DNA of 64,000 nt from Leuctra nigra (lineage: Eukaryota > Arthropoda > Insecta > Plecoptera > Leuctridae). The notes beneath the pieces are model-generated. The model was not told the origin of the DNA. It did no database searches and was given only the letters and a program-made list of their open reading frames with translations. Position 1 is the first letter of the stretch; each line of letters opens with the position of its first letter. Shown here piece after piece: positions 1 to 10,400 of this stretch. The position numbers and the translations under genes are program-made. Where the stretch lies: positions 18,417,073-18,481,072 of the forward strand of contig OW203767.1 of the NCBI GenBank assembly GCA_934045905.1, in the 5' to 3' direction.

Positions 1-269
1 GAAGTGTAGTATACATTGTGTGATCTGACAGCTATTACATCAGTAAAATGAAGGATATATTAACAGTTAATATGCTCTATTTCGAATTAAAAAATCAAAC
101 AATTTTGACTCTAGAGCGTTTTAACGACCCCAATTTCATCCCAAAACTATCGTGAATGACATTTGAAAACATAATCTAGTTGAATCAACCATTTATTTCA
201 CAACAAAAATGTGAAAACTAGAATTTTATAAAAATTATTTTTCTCCCATTTACGAAGTCTTTGCCAGAA

Positions 270-395
270 AAATACTCGCCTCCGGGGGTCTCAGGTTCGA
301 TTCCCGTGGCCAGTCTTCATGACTGAGATAATTTCGTAATTTTCCTCAGTCGAGAGGCCAATGTTGAGAAGGCCTACTAATAGGCCACGGGATAG
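270..395 (+). repeat. tRNA-derived SINE, partial
   Basis: Contains a perfect pol III B box (GGTTCGATTCC, 294-304) followed by the family body 'ATGACTGAGATAA...CCTCAGTCGAGAGGC...CTAATAGGCCACG', seen again at about 8400, 17400, 22030 and 46150. Lies in the intron before exon 4 of GNMT copy 1. Confidence 0.7.
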
Positions 396-517
396 TTTCG
401 CGTTTCGTTCTAATTCAAATCTTTCTGTAAATAAAGATTTTATAAAATAAAAAAGTATTTGCTGATAAACACAAGTGAAGGTCGTAACCTTGCGGCTTGA
501 GCGGCAAGCGAGTAAAT

Positions 518-640
518 ATGTTTGTCTCCATTTTGCAGTACTTTCTCCACCAAAAGTAGTTTAAAACTACAAATGATATGGTGTACTGCTTTACCATTTG
601 GGTGGAAGATAGTGGTGAAAAGTATAGAGACAAACGATGT
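518..640. mobile_element. Small inverted-repeat insertion just before exon 4 of GNMT copy 1
   Basis: The intron end of copy 1 (461-518) is homologous to that of copy 2 (9301-9357). Copy 1 then has about 120 extra bases that begin GTTTGTCTC and end GAGACAAAC, an inverted pair. This insertion lies only about 20 bases upstream of the exon 4 acceptor and also carries a decoy TTTTGCAG. Confidence 0.4.
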
Positions 641-661
641 TATGTTGGATTTGTTTTCCAG

Positions 662-2270
662 GACAGCTCTGCAGAACTTTGAGAAATGTGTGAAGCCGGG
701 TGGAATGTTGATCATCGACCACAAGAATTATGATCATATTCTGGACTTCGGAACTTATCCGCCGAAATGTATTTATTTAAATGTGAGTTCCAAATTAGTT
801 ACATTTAACAAAGTTCATAACGAATTTATTTAAATGTTGTCTTAAAAATACAGAAATATAGATTAGTATGACGTTTTCTTTAAAATGTGTATTTTAGTAG
901 CCAAGAGTCGTACAATGTAAAGAAAATACGTAAAGACGTTTCTTTATGTAAAGAAAAAGTTTTACGTCTCTTGGTTAGTAGTCAATACACATTTTCATCA
1001 ACAAGATATTTTATAGAAACAAGTTTCGTAAAATATTTGTGGGTTTCAATGTTAATAATTACTTAGGTACATTAAAAAGTTTCATTCTTTCCACTTATTT
1101 CTCTATAGATAATTAATTTTTCATAAAATGAGCACAAAAAGTGCGTGCACGTAACTGCGTAACAATCACATACATTAGAGTCCTGAGTGAAGCTATACTC
1201 TAAAGTTATAATTGCTATAAGATAGGTACTGAAAAATTATCCTCCTTAGAGCTTGGCCATCAAGCTCCAATTTTTCCAATCAAGCTCTAAATTGAGCTTT
1301 GCTCAAAGTAGCAGGTTTTTAAAAGCAGCATTTTCTTAAAACTCGTCAAACAAACGATTTCGTTTTGTGATTTAGGCGCGATTCTTGGGATTATGATTTT
1401 GAATCGTGTTTCAGTATGATAACCCGTCCGAGGTCAAGACCTCCGTGCTGCACGTCGACGGCGTCCCCAAGCTCGTCACCATCGACTTGACGTTCACGAA
1501 GACCGACGACGACTCTGACGGTGAGAAAGCGAACCACAACGACTGCAACGGGTCGTCGCGCTCGTCGACCAAAGACAACAAAGTCAGGTATACATACAGA
1601 GGGCTGGAGGTAGTACGAGGACGTATATGAATTCACGTCATCATTGATGAGTTACACAAATATCTGCACTGAGAAAAATAATCTTCTTCAAAATGCTCTG
1701 TTTCTTAGGATGTATACGTTATTGGTCTGTCCAAGTATCTAAAATTAAAAAAAGTACACATTAATAACGTAAATTTCAATACACCAAGTTACACAAAAAG
1801 TTTATAGTGATTGAATTCGATGATTTTTCATTGTCAAAATGTAAAAACACGGTGTTTTAAAAACGTGCCGGACTTTAAGAAGGACTTTAGACAAGAGCCC
1901 ATTTTTGTAGATTTTATTTCCCTTTTCTGGTAGTACAGATATAGTACTATTCTTGTTAGATTCTTTAAACTTTGAGAACTTTTTGATACTTGTTGCGTCA
2001 TATGAGGGCTGTTAATAGAATGTACCATTACCTCGGCTATTACCAGCCTCTAAGTTACCAGTATATGTTCTTGTGTGTTTCAGCCATTGTCATCTGTCTT
2101 CATTTCCGCATCGCTACAAGCCGTTCGCCGCCCTCCTCGCTGAGGTGTTCCCGACAAACTCCAAGCACACCGTCCTCGGCGACTACCAACCTCTTGACGA
2201 GATCCCCGAGAACGACATTCCTGGATACTACATCCATGTTGTCAACAAGCCATTAAACCCCGTCTACTAA
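662..2270 (+). CDS. GNMT paralogue 1 (3' three exons; 5' part outside window)
   Basis: Glycine N-methyltransferase family (SAM + glycine to sarcosine + SAH; cytosolic). Exons at 662-782, 1415-1587 and 2084-2270 (stop 2268-2270) are bounded by AG and GT and match exons 4, 5 and 6 of the two complete copies downstream in length class and phase (entering phase 2, then 0, then 2). The first exon carries the family segment [13 protein letters not shown], then DHKNYDH where the family has DHRNYDH. The arginine that holds the glycine carboxylate is thus lysine (codon 723-725). Other family tyrosines are also replaced: IYLN for IYYN (Leu codon 777-779), IDL for LDY (1487-1489) and SSF for SYY (2100-2105). 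Exon 5 carries a hydrophilic Asp/Ser/Asn-rich insertion. All three exons are open, so it is not an obvious pseudogene, but glycine methylation is doubtful. Exons 1-3 must lie left of position 1. Confidence 0.88.
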
Positions 2271-2331
2271 CATAACTATTCGCAGTTTAAATTGTGATGT
2301 TTCAATATTATGTATCTATTATCATTTTGTC

Positions 2332-2337
2332 AATAAA
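2332..2337 (+). terminator. AATAAA poly(A) signal of GNMT copy 1
   Basis: Canonical AATAAA 62 bases after the stop codon of copy 1, the first such hexamer downstream of it. Cleavage would fall about 10-30 bases further on. Confidence 0.6.
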
Positions 2338-2503
2338 TAATTTGGTTCAGTACGTATATTGTTGGATAAATCTTTTTTAACTTTCACTTCAAATCCTAAT
2401 TTAATTGATAAAAGAGAAAATAATGAATAGAAATAATTAGAGAATGTGAAATCTCAGAAATCAGTTGGTCGCATATTTTTAATACATGGGTTAATGTAAT
2501 ATA

Positions 2504-2914
2504 ATATCCCCATAAAAAACACTTCGTGTAAAAATACCAGCCAAATCTCTTCAACTAAAAAAAAATATATGAAATCTAAAAATTCTGCACTGAAAAGTAT
2601 TGATATCAAAAAATTTGCCAAGTCAAAACTTTATTTGAAAATCAAAAAATACTTGGCGCATCGTGTATATAAATAGCTTAGAAGTATAGGCCAGATATAA
2701 AATATACATCAAATATACATATACATATAGTATACCTATAATTCTCAAAAAAATCGATGCGCCAAGTATTTTTTGATTTTCAAATAAAGTTTTGACTTGG
2801 CAAATTTTTTGATATCAATACTTTTCAGTGCAGAATTTTTAGATTTCATATATTTTTTTTTAGTTGAAGAGACTTGGCTGGTATTTTTACACGAAGTGTT
2901 TTTTATGGGGATAT
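2504..2914. repeat. 411-bp palindrome with 160-bp arms
   Basis: Left arm 2504-2663 and right arm 2755-2914 are reverse complements with only about one visible mismatch, around a 91-base AT-rich spacer. Transcription through it would give a long hairpin RNA. Confidence 0.9.
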
Positions 2915-4062
2915 CACTCCTTTTTTTAGTTTATTCTTACAACTTGTGACACATATGAAATGAACAATTACTAAATTCTTAAAAAAAAATCGCCATTTAC
3001 GATTTGGTTACTACTAATGAAAATCTGTTATATATTCATATATAGTCTTTCGTGAAGAATAGCAAAGGTTTCATTACAATCGGTCAACCCAGTTCCGAGA
3101 TATGGCTTACACATCGGTTTTCAAAATGGCTGCTAAACTTACTGCACTGCCACATAGAATTTATATCTACAATTAATGTGTATCATTTTAGGCTTTCTGA
3201 ATATGTATTCATTGTATAGAATGGGGAATACAATAATTTTTAAATTTGAATTACTTCATTTCCGGGCTCATAAATAAGAACATTCTAGTTTGACTGTTCC
3301 TATTACATTAAGATGGCCTTCCGAATCATTTGGCGCTAGTTTCGTACTGATCGGTCTACCAGTTTTCGAGATACGACGTTACTTCCGGTTTCAAAATGGC
3401 GGCTGAAATCTCTGACCCCTTGAATTTTAATTTACACATGATAACATCTTATTATAAGCTGTCTCAAATAGTGTTTATTGTATCAAAATGTAAATTTGTG
3501 AGATTTTTCAAATGTGTGACGTCATTTCCGGTTTTGCTATAAGAAACTGCAAATATTATTGTTGATAATACATAAAGTTGACCGTCTAAATTGTTTGGCG
3601 CTGGTTTCGTTCAAATCTATTTAGCCGTTATTAAGATATGATGTCACTACCGGTTTCAAAATGGCGGATTCCGGTTGGTTTTATAACAACTCAAATGAGA
3701 TATCAAAAGTACATACGTTACATAAATATCAAAATAATCGGATCAATCTTTGTTGCCGAAATGCCAATCGATGTATTTCAAATTTCATGACGTCATTTCC
3801 GGTTTCGTTAACATAATTTTTAGTCTTTTGCTACTGATAATGCATATAGATGACCGTCTGAATCGTTTGGCGCAAATTTCGTTCCAATCAGTTTAGCCGT
3901 TGTTGAGATATGACGTCACTTCCGGTTTCAAAATGGCGGCACAAAAAATTCATGGGGTGAAGGTTAAATCAGACGCCAAAAGTGCACACGTGGTAAAAAT
4001 GTGAGATCAATCGGTTCAGCCGTTTAGGCTGTGGCCGTGTTACCGGATTTGAATTCCAGGAG

Positions 4063-4098
<36 letters not shown>

Positions 4099-4114
4099 GA
4101 GATTATTATTATTA
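4063..4114 (+). repeat. (ACT)n / (ATT)n microsatellite
   Basis: Twelve ACT triplets followed by ATT triplets, inside the Helitron-like element. The second copy has a GAA tract at the equivalent place (27004-27026). Confidence 0.9.
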
Positions 4115-4589
4115 TGAAAACCGCCCTAAAACACTGTTTTCACTGCCCTTTAGCTCGCAAAGGGCGTAACCTATTGGGCCCAAATTTGGTATATGTAGTA
4201 GGGTGGGCCATAGCTCGAAATTAAGATATTTCGCAACAATGTGAGATTTCCCAATTTTAAGATCCAGTAGGCCGAAAATGCCACTTTGATGCTTACAGTA
4301 AAAGTGGGTTGCTCCAGCCTTTTTAAATGAGAGTGTGCGCGCGCCGTACGACTTGGCTGGCGTGGAGCGACCGCTCCACTAGATAATTATACCAACCACA
4401 TACACATCAGAAGTTTCCATCGAACATGTTGGAAGTATTTATTTACGTGTGCAATTAAATTACAAGTAATGTATAACTGCAACTCAGAGGTAGAAGGGCG
4501 TAATGATTCTTGAGGTGACTACAACGTAATCTTGGTTTCATCCACAGAGGGATTTGCCATTCTGTCATTTTCAAAATGGTGGGCCATCA

Positions 4590-5157
4590 AAATATTTACA
4601 CCGATAAATTTTTTTTTTTCTCCGGAACCAAAAAGCTCGCCAAAAAGCAAGTAAGTTTATTTTATGAAATAAGATACAAATATGGGGATGGGGGATTATC
4701 CCCCCTCCCTCACTCGAGTAGTCTGGCCCCACATTCACAATAAAAAATTAAGTTTAGAGTCCCAGAATCACTTATAAATTGTTAAAATTCTAAAAAAAGC
4801 GCCCTGCGGAGCAACAATAGGAAGTTGTTTGTTGTAATTTGAAGATTTCAGCATCCCAGAATAATTTTTAAAATGTTTATATTCGAAACAAAAATGCCCT
4901 GTTGGGCAACAAATGAGGGTTGTTTAGGTACTTCAGTTTGTGCATTTTAGAGCCCCAGAATCACTTTGAAATTGTTTAAATTCTAAAAAAACGTCATGTA
5001 TAATTGAAACTTCCCCCCCCCCCCCCCGTGTCGCAATCTCCACCATGATGAAAGTAGTTCCTACGCGTCTGGATGTATAAAGTCATCTAATTTCCATTTA
5101 AACGGTATTAGAGTGTGCACAAGTACGACTTGGCTGAGTAGAGTGACCTCCCACTAG
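4590..5157. mobile_element. Poly-C element with GCCCTGCGGGGC modules and a third Helitron-like tail
   Basis: About 4690-5060 repeats a ~110-base module ('AGTCCCAGAATCACTT...' then an A-run and a GCCCTGCGGGGC-like hairpin) and ends in a C15 tract. It is homologous to 22090-22500. Bases 5110-5157 repeat the Helitron-like 3' tail (GTACGACTTGGCTG ... CACTAG) with a decayed hairpin, so this is a third, truncated copy of that end. Confidence 0.5.
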
Positions 5158-5728
5158 ATATAATTACTACGCTCATTGATAACGAACGAATGCATTTTTT
5201 CCTCTCTATTTCGCGTATCAAGTTCCTCGTTGATCAAAGTTCGTCGAACGTGTCTGCAGACATCGTATGTTGTTCCATCATCCTCCCAGCCTCGAGTCAT
5301 CAGACTCTGGACCTATCATCTGAGCCGCAGCATCCTCGCCAGCTCATTAATGCCAACGTGGAGCCACGCGCCTGCGAATCTCTCTTATCACACATCCTGG
5401 TATGCGGACTTATGGTGTGATCGAAACTGTCAATGAATGCCAGAAGCGGATATAGAGGAGTATATATTCAAAGAAATTGGAATTGTAATTAACAAACTTA
5501 TTCCAGTCCTCTTCTGGTGTTAGCCGTTTGTTTTATTGGTCAATTCAGAGATTTTGTATAAAATTTTCTGTGTGGAGCATTTTTAGCAGTTTTCTGGTCT
5601 CTTCTTGCTCGTCTCTGTTAACCAACTTACTTAAATTCTTCTGAATTTATTCTACATTTTCGATTTTTTTGGAATTTCATTATTTCTTACTTTCTTTCCT
5701 TTTGATTATTCTGAAATAAATTTCAACC
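5158..5728 (+). other. 5' flank of GNMT copy 2
   Basis: No gene seen. The GC-richer part, 5220-5440, is open in two frames for under 90 codons and gives no recognisable protein. The rest is the presumed promoter and 5' UTR. Confidence 0.4.
5557..5563 (+). promoter_or_regulatory. TATA-like box upstream of GNMT copy 2
   Basis: TATAAAA about 165 bases upstream of the start codon in the direct 5' flank. An initiation site near 5585-5595 would give a 5' UTR of about 140 bases without an intron. Only spacing and motif support this. Confidence 0.25.
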
Positions 5729-7418
5729 ATGAACGACAACGTCTTCTTCGCCCGGTCTATGGCCACCAACGCCACTACTCTAGCCGACCAGTACGAGAGC
5801 GGCGTCGCCTCCAAAGTCTGGAACTCCTTCATCGGGGACCACAAGAACCGCACGAGGCATTACAAGGAGCGTTTAGTGAGTCTTCTCAGACAGAATGGAT
5901 GCAAGAGGATCCTGGATGTAGCAACAGGAACAGGGTAAGTGCACAATCTGTCACAGGACAGAATCTACAGGAAGGAGCTCCATTCTTGTGGTATTTCATA
6001 AGTTTTTCTGTAGTTATCAAAAGTTTATTTTGAAGCTAAATGGCCATTCAGCTGTCAGAACTTCCTCCAAACCGATTGGCAGTCTGATTGGTTGAGATTT
6101 TCTAGTCCTCATAGAACTTTTCTCAACTTAATTGAAACTTATTCCCAGGAGACAGGACCTCTTTCTATATATTATTATCCTCTTCTGTTGTGGTACAGAG
6201 ATAGCAAAGATTTGTTAGTCATCGCCTGTTTTGAAAGCTCTTTAAGAAAACACCCTAGATTCATTTCTTGGGGTTGCTGTTGTAGCTAATTGAACAAATT
6301 ATTTCAAATGCTAGATGCGATATTTTCGTTTTGTTTATAATACAGAGAGATACATATTATACTTAAGCATAGATTCGTATAGAGAATTATGTTATATTGT
6401 GTTCGATAGAATAACAGCTTTGAATAATATTTTACCTGGATAATGTTTTTAAATAACAGACGAAATATAAACCTAGATCTGCAGTTATCTCATTTTAATC
6501 GTGCAAAAAATATAGATATACATCTGCAATGTAAAATTTTGATTAGTATCATCGACTGTAACCCATGTAACTACCAATTTATCTTGGTGACAACTTTATA
6601 GTTCTGGGATCATTGAAACAGTAAAACTTACACCATAGAGTGCAAGTAATGTTTACAATGAATAAAAACAAGATTATTTACAGTCCTCCGCAAAGGTAAA
6701 TTGAAACAAATGTCTGCAAGTGTTGCGTGGTGTGTGGTAAATTTTATTTATTTCAGAGTAGTAAAATCCTAGTTAAATCTAGGATTTCATCGTAACGACT
6801 ATTTCTGAAGTAGGCCGCCACCACAGAATAATAATCAATAAATCAAATACCTCATATTATATTTCTGCTGTAGAATAGGTTCATTGTAAAGTCAACAATT
6901 AAGACACTTAGGGTTAGTCTTTCAATACTCTGCTAACTTTTATACGGTTGATTTGGACTGTGTCATGACAACAACCAATTGATAGACGGAGTTTTGTACT
7001 AACTAACTGTTAACAGCTTATTGAGACTTTAGCAGAGTATTGAAAGACCGGCCCTTATTTAGTTTTAATTTCGTGTCTACATGGAATGGTTACATTCCTA
7101 GAACCAAAAGATTTAAAAATATTTAAATTGCAACGCAACAAAGCTATGGACTTACACTCCAGGGGCTGGATTCACAAAAGGTATTATCTGCTAATACGTA
7201 TTATCTTTTGATTTAATACCAAAAACACCATGTTAAATGAAAGATAATACCAAAGATAGTACGTATAAGGAGATAAAACTTTTTGTGAATCTGGTCCCAG
7301 TGGCATCTGGTTCAATTCCAGATGCATTCCTTCCTGGCTCATGTTTTTTCGAGAGGCAAATGTTGCAAAGATTCTCTACTAATAGGTCACGGCTTCATCA
7401 TTCTCGCCGACCATTTTT

Positions 7419-7461
<43 letters not shown>

Positions 7462-10400
7462 GTCGTCGTCGTCATCATCTCTTCATGCATCAACACTATA
7501 TAATAGTTGCAGAACAATGCGAAGTACACCACTAATAAGAGTTCGTAATCTTCTTGTTTGCAGTGTGGACTCGATCATGTTGTGTGAAGAAGGCTTCCAT
7601 GTGACTTCTATTGACGCCTCCGACAAGATGTTGAAGGAGGCGTTGAAGGTGCGCTGGGCCCGACGCAAGGAGGACAACTTCGACAGCTGGGGTGAGTCAA
7701 TTCAAAGTTTTAGAGAATTTTACAACTAAAGATTCCTGAATCAGTCAAAAACTTTAAAGTTGTAAAATGTTCAGATTGATATCTAATGAACTTGAAAGCT
7801 GAGCTTTTTGCTATAAAGAGTCGGCTGCATTCGAAGGTAAACAATGGAGCCAGCTTTCCCAAATACGTCAGAACTTTTGAACCATCCAAACTATGAAAAG
7901 TGTGAAAAATAATAAACATAAGCAAAAGACCTTAGCAGTACAAAAGCCAACTTATAAAAGAAATACAATAAAAAAATTACATGTTTTTATTTTTTCCATA
8001 TTTTTTCACAATTCGAATAGTTCAAAAGTCGTTATGTCGTTATGGACGAAATATTATCTCCGGTATTTACCTTCGAATTCAGCCTACTATACTGAACTTT
8101 TGACTACTTAAAATCTCCCAATTTGTATAAAAGTCGTTCGATTCAGCCTTGTTTGTAGACAAGCTCGTAATGAGGTCAGTCTCGTGAACTTGTATTTCCT
8201 CCCCAGTGATTCTGGAAGCGAACTGGCTGACACTGACGCGGGACCTCAGCAAGATCGTGGGTCGCGGGTTCGATGCTTTGATCTGCATCGGCAATTCATT
8301 CGCGCACATGCCGGACTTCAACGGGGACCAGAAGATCCAGAGGTAACACCATGAACACTACTACACAGTCATGAGTGAGATCACAAGTTGGCGCGCTGGG
8401 ATTGAACTCCGGAGGTTGCAGGTTCGATTCCCGTGGCCATCCCCCCCGACTGAGATAAACTCCTCAGTCGAGAGGCAATGACGAGAAGGTTCTCTATTAA
8501 TAGGCCAGGACTCCATCCATTTCGTAAAATATTGGTGGATTTCAACTTTGGTTCATGAAAACTGTCTCTTTCTTTCGCTTTTTCACAATTTCGATATTTT
8601 ATTTTCAATTCAGTGGCATAGTACCTAAATAGATTGTTTATAAAATATAACGGGTACAATCACTGGTTAGAGTACTGAGGCTGGATTCACGAAAGGTATT
8701 ATCTTCTAATACGTATTATCTTTTGATTTAATACCAAAAACACAATGTTAAATGAAAGATAATACCAAAGATAGTACGGATTAGGAGATAGTACTTTTTG
8801 TGAATCTGGCCCCTGGAAAGCCAAACCAATCGCAATTCTTCGTTGTCATCTCCCCTCCTTATCATCATAATCATTCGTCCGTCACCTTTAGCCTAGTTGT
8901 TGAACAGTGGGACGTTATAAACACTACTAAAATTGAGGCATTGTTTAGACGATTCCATAAAATAGCTGAGGAGTGGCTGGCTCTGGTTTCTGAAATAATT
9001 CATTAAAGTTTGATTTCTAGATACCTATTGTAGTGTGTAACTCATTGTTGACACACTACAATAGGTAGGTGGAAATTAAACAGCAAGTGAAAATTTCTTA
9101 GAAACCAGAGCCTCTCATGTGAACGGTATCTGATATTCAGGCCTGCAAGTATGTAGTAGCCTACAAGAGAGAAGAGGATCTACGATATTCCAAGCGGACA
9201 TTTGAAACCATAAGAAATTGGTCCCCGTTCTCTCATCAAAGAGTTTGAGTTTGACAGCAAAACATCTGTGTCACTGTGATTACGCGTTTCAACACAGAGT
9301 TTGCTGATAACCACAAGTGAAGGTCGCGACCTTGAGAGCGGCAAGAGAGTAAATGTGTTGTTTTGCTTTCCAGGAGAGCTCTGCAGAACTTTGAGAAATG
9401 TGTGAAGCCCGGCGGAATGCTCATCATTGACCACAGGAATTATGATCATATCCTGGATTTTGGAACAGCCCCGCCGAAATGCATTTACTACAACGTAAGT
9501 TCTAAAAATGCTCACTTGTTGCATAATATATTACCGACTTTTTTAATCGTCTTAAAAAACTAACCGTGCAGGAAATTTTTTCTTCCCTGTGGTTTGCACT
9601 ATAATACTTTCTTTCTGTAAATGAGATGAAATTCCGTAAAAATTTTGTGGTTTTTAACTTTTATTTAAATTGATACTGCTTCATTCTTTCTGTTTTTCAC
9701 AATTTCGATATATTATTTTTAACACAGTTGAAATAAATAGATTGTTTACAAACTATCGGATTCAACGAGTAGGTGCAATCACCGGGATAATCCTAAGAGT
9801 ATTTTATAAAGTCGAACTAATTACAAGTCCAGAAACCGCTCAAGGTTGACTTGTGATTGGTTAATTGAAAAAAAACGCGTAACACTAACGCATAATTAAA
9901 AAAATTTCTATGTGGGAGCCCTTTCAGGACATAAAGCGGTGAATCTAAAATATCTGTTAAAACAACGGAGTTGTGTCTGTTATAGAAGATTATGTTCTTA
10001 TGATGTTATGTCTTGTGTTTTATAGAGTGACTGCGAGTCCGAGATCAAGACCTCCGTGCTGTACGTCGACGGCGTCCCCAAGCTCGTCACCCTCGACTAC
10101 TTCGTCAACCCCTCGACGTTGAGGAAGCGCGACGACGACTCCGACGGCGAGAAATCCGACCACAGCGACCGCAGCGAGTGCAGCGAGTCGTCGCTCTCGT
10201 CCACCATCGAGAACAAAGTCAGGTGAGAAGAATATTCACTGATGTATACTAGAATATTTGCTGAATATCTGTACAGATGTCCTAAATATCGTCATAATTT
10301 TATACAACTCAATTTACGAAAAATTAAAAATGTGAAAATAATTAGCGTAACCAATTTTTAGTTGACTTTGGCGACCAATATAAACAATTTACAATACAAT

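Larger units (their letters stand above)
2504..4382 (+). mobile_element. Helitron-like (HINE-type) non-autonomous element, copy 1
   Basis: Left part is a 411-bp palindrome (2504-2914) with two 160-bp arms. The middle has repeated ~270-bp modules containing 'TTCCGGTTTCAAAATGGCGG', then a trinucleotide tract. The right end is a perfect 8-bp stem GTGGAGCG/CGCTCCAC (4362-4379) running into CTAG (4379-4382). A subterminal inverted pair CCAGCCAA(A/G)TC / GACTTGGCTGG lies at 2537-2547 and 4350-4360. Terminal hairpin plus CTAG, subterminal inverted repeats and a central microsatellite fit Helitron/Helentron-associated elements. No transposase or Rep-helicase is encoded. A homologous copy lies at 25791-27311. 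Confidence 0.6.

Noticed and set aside
522..833. Start of a GNMT gene at 522
   Set aside because: The frame runs from an inserted intronic repeat through the acceptor into exon 4; the real exon starts at 662 and earlier exons are outside the window.
5176..5436. Possible upstream coding exon of GNMT copy 2
   Set aside because: The family N-terminus begins at the 5729 ATG. The open frames here have no family similarity and no donor leading to 5729.
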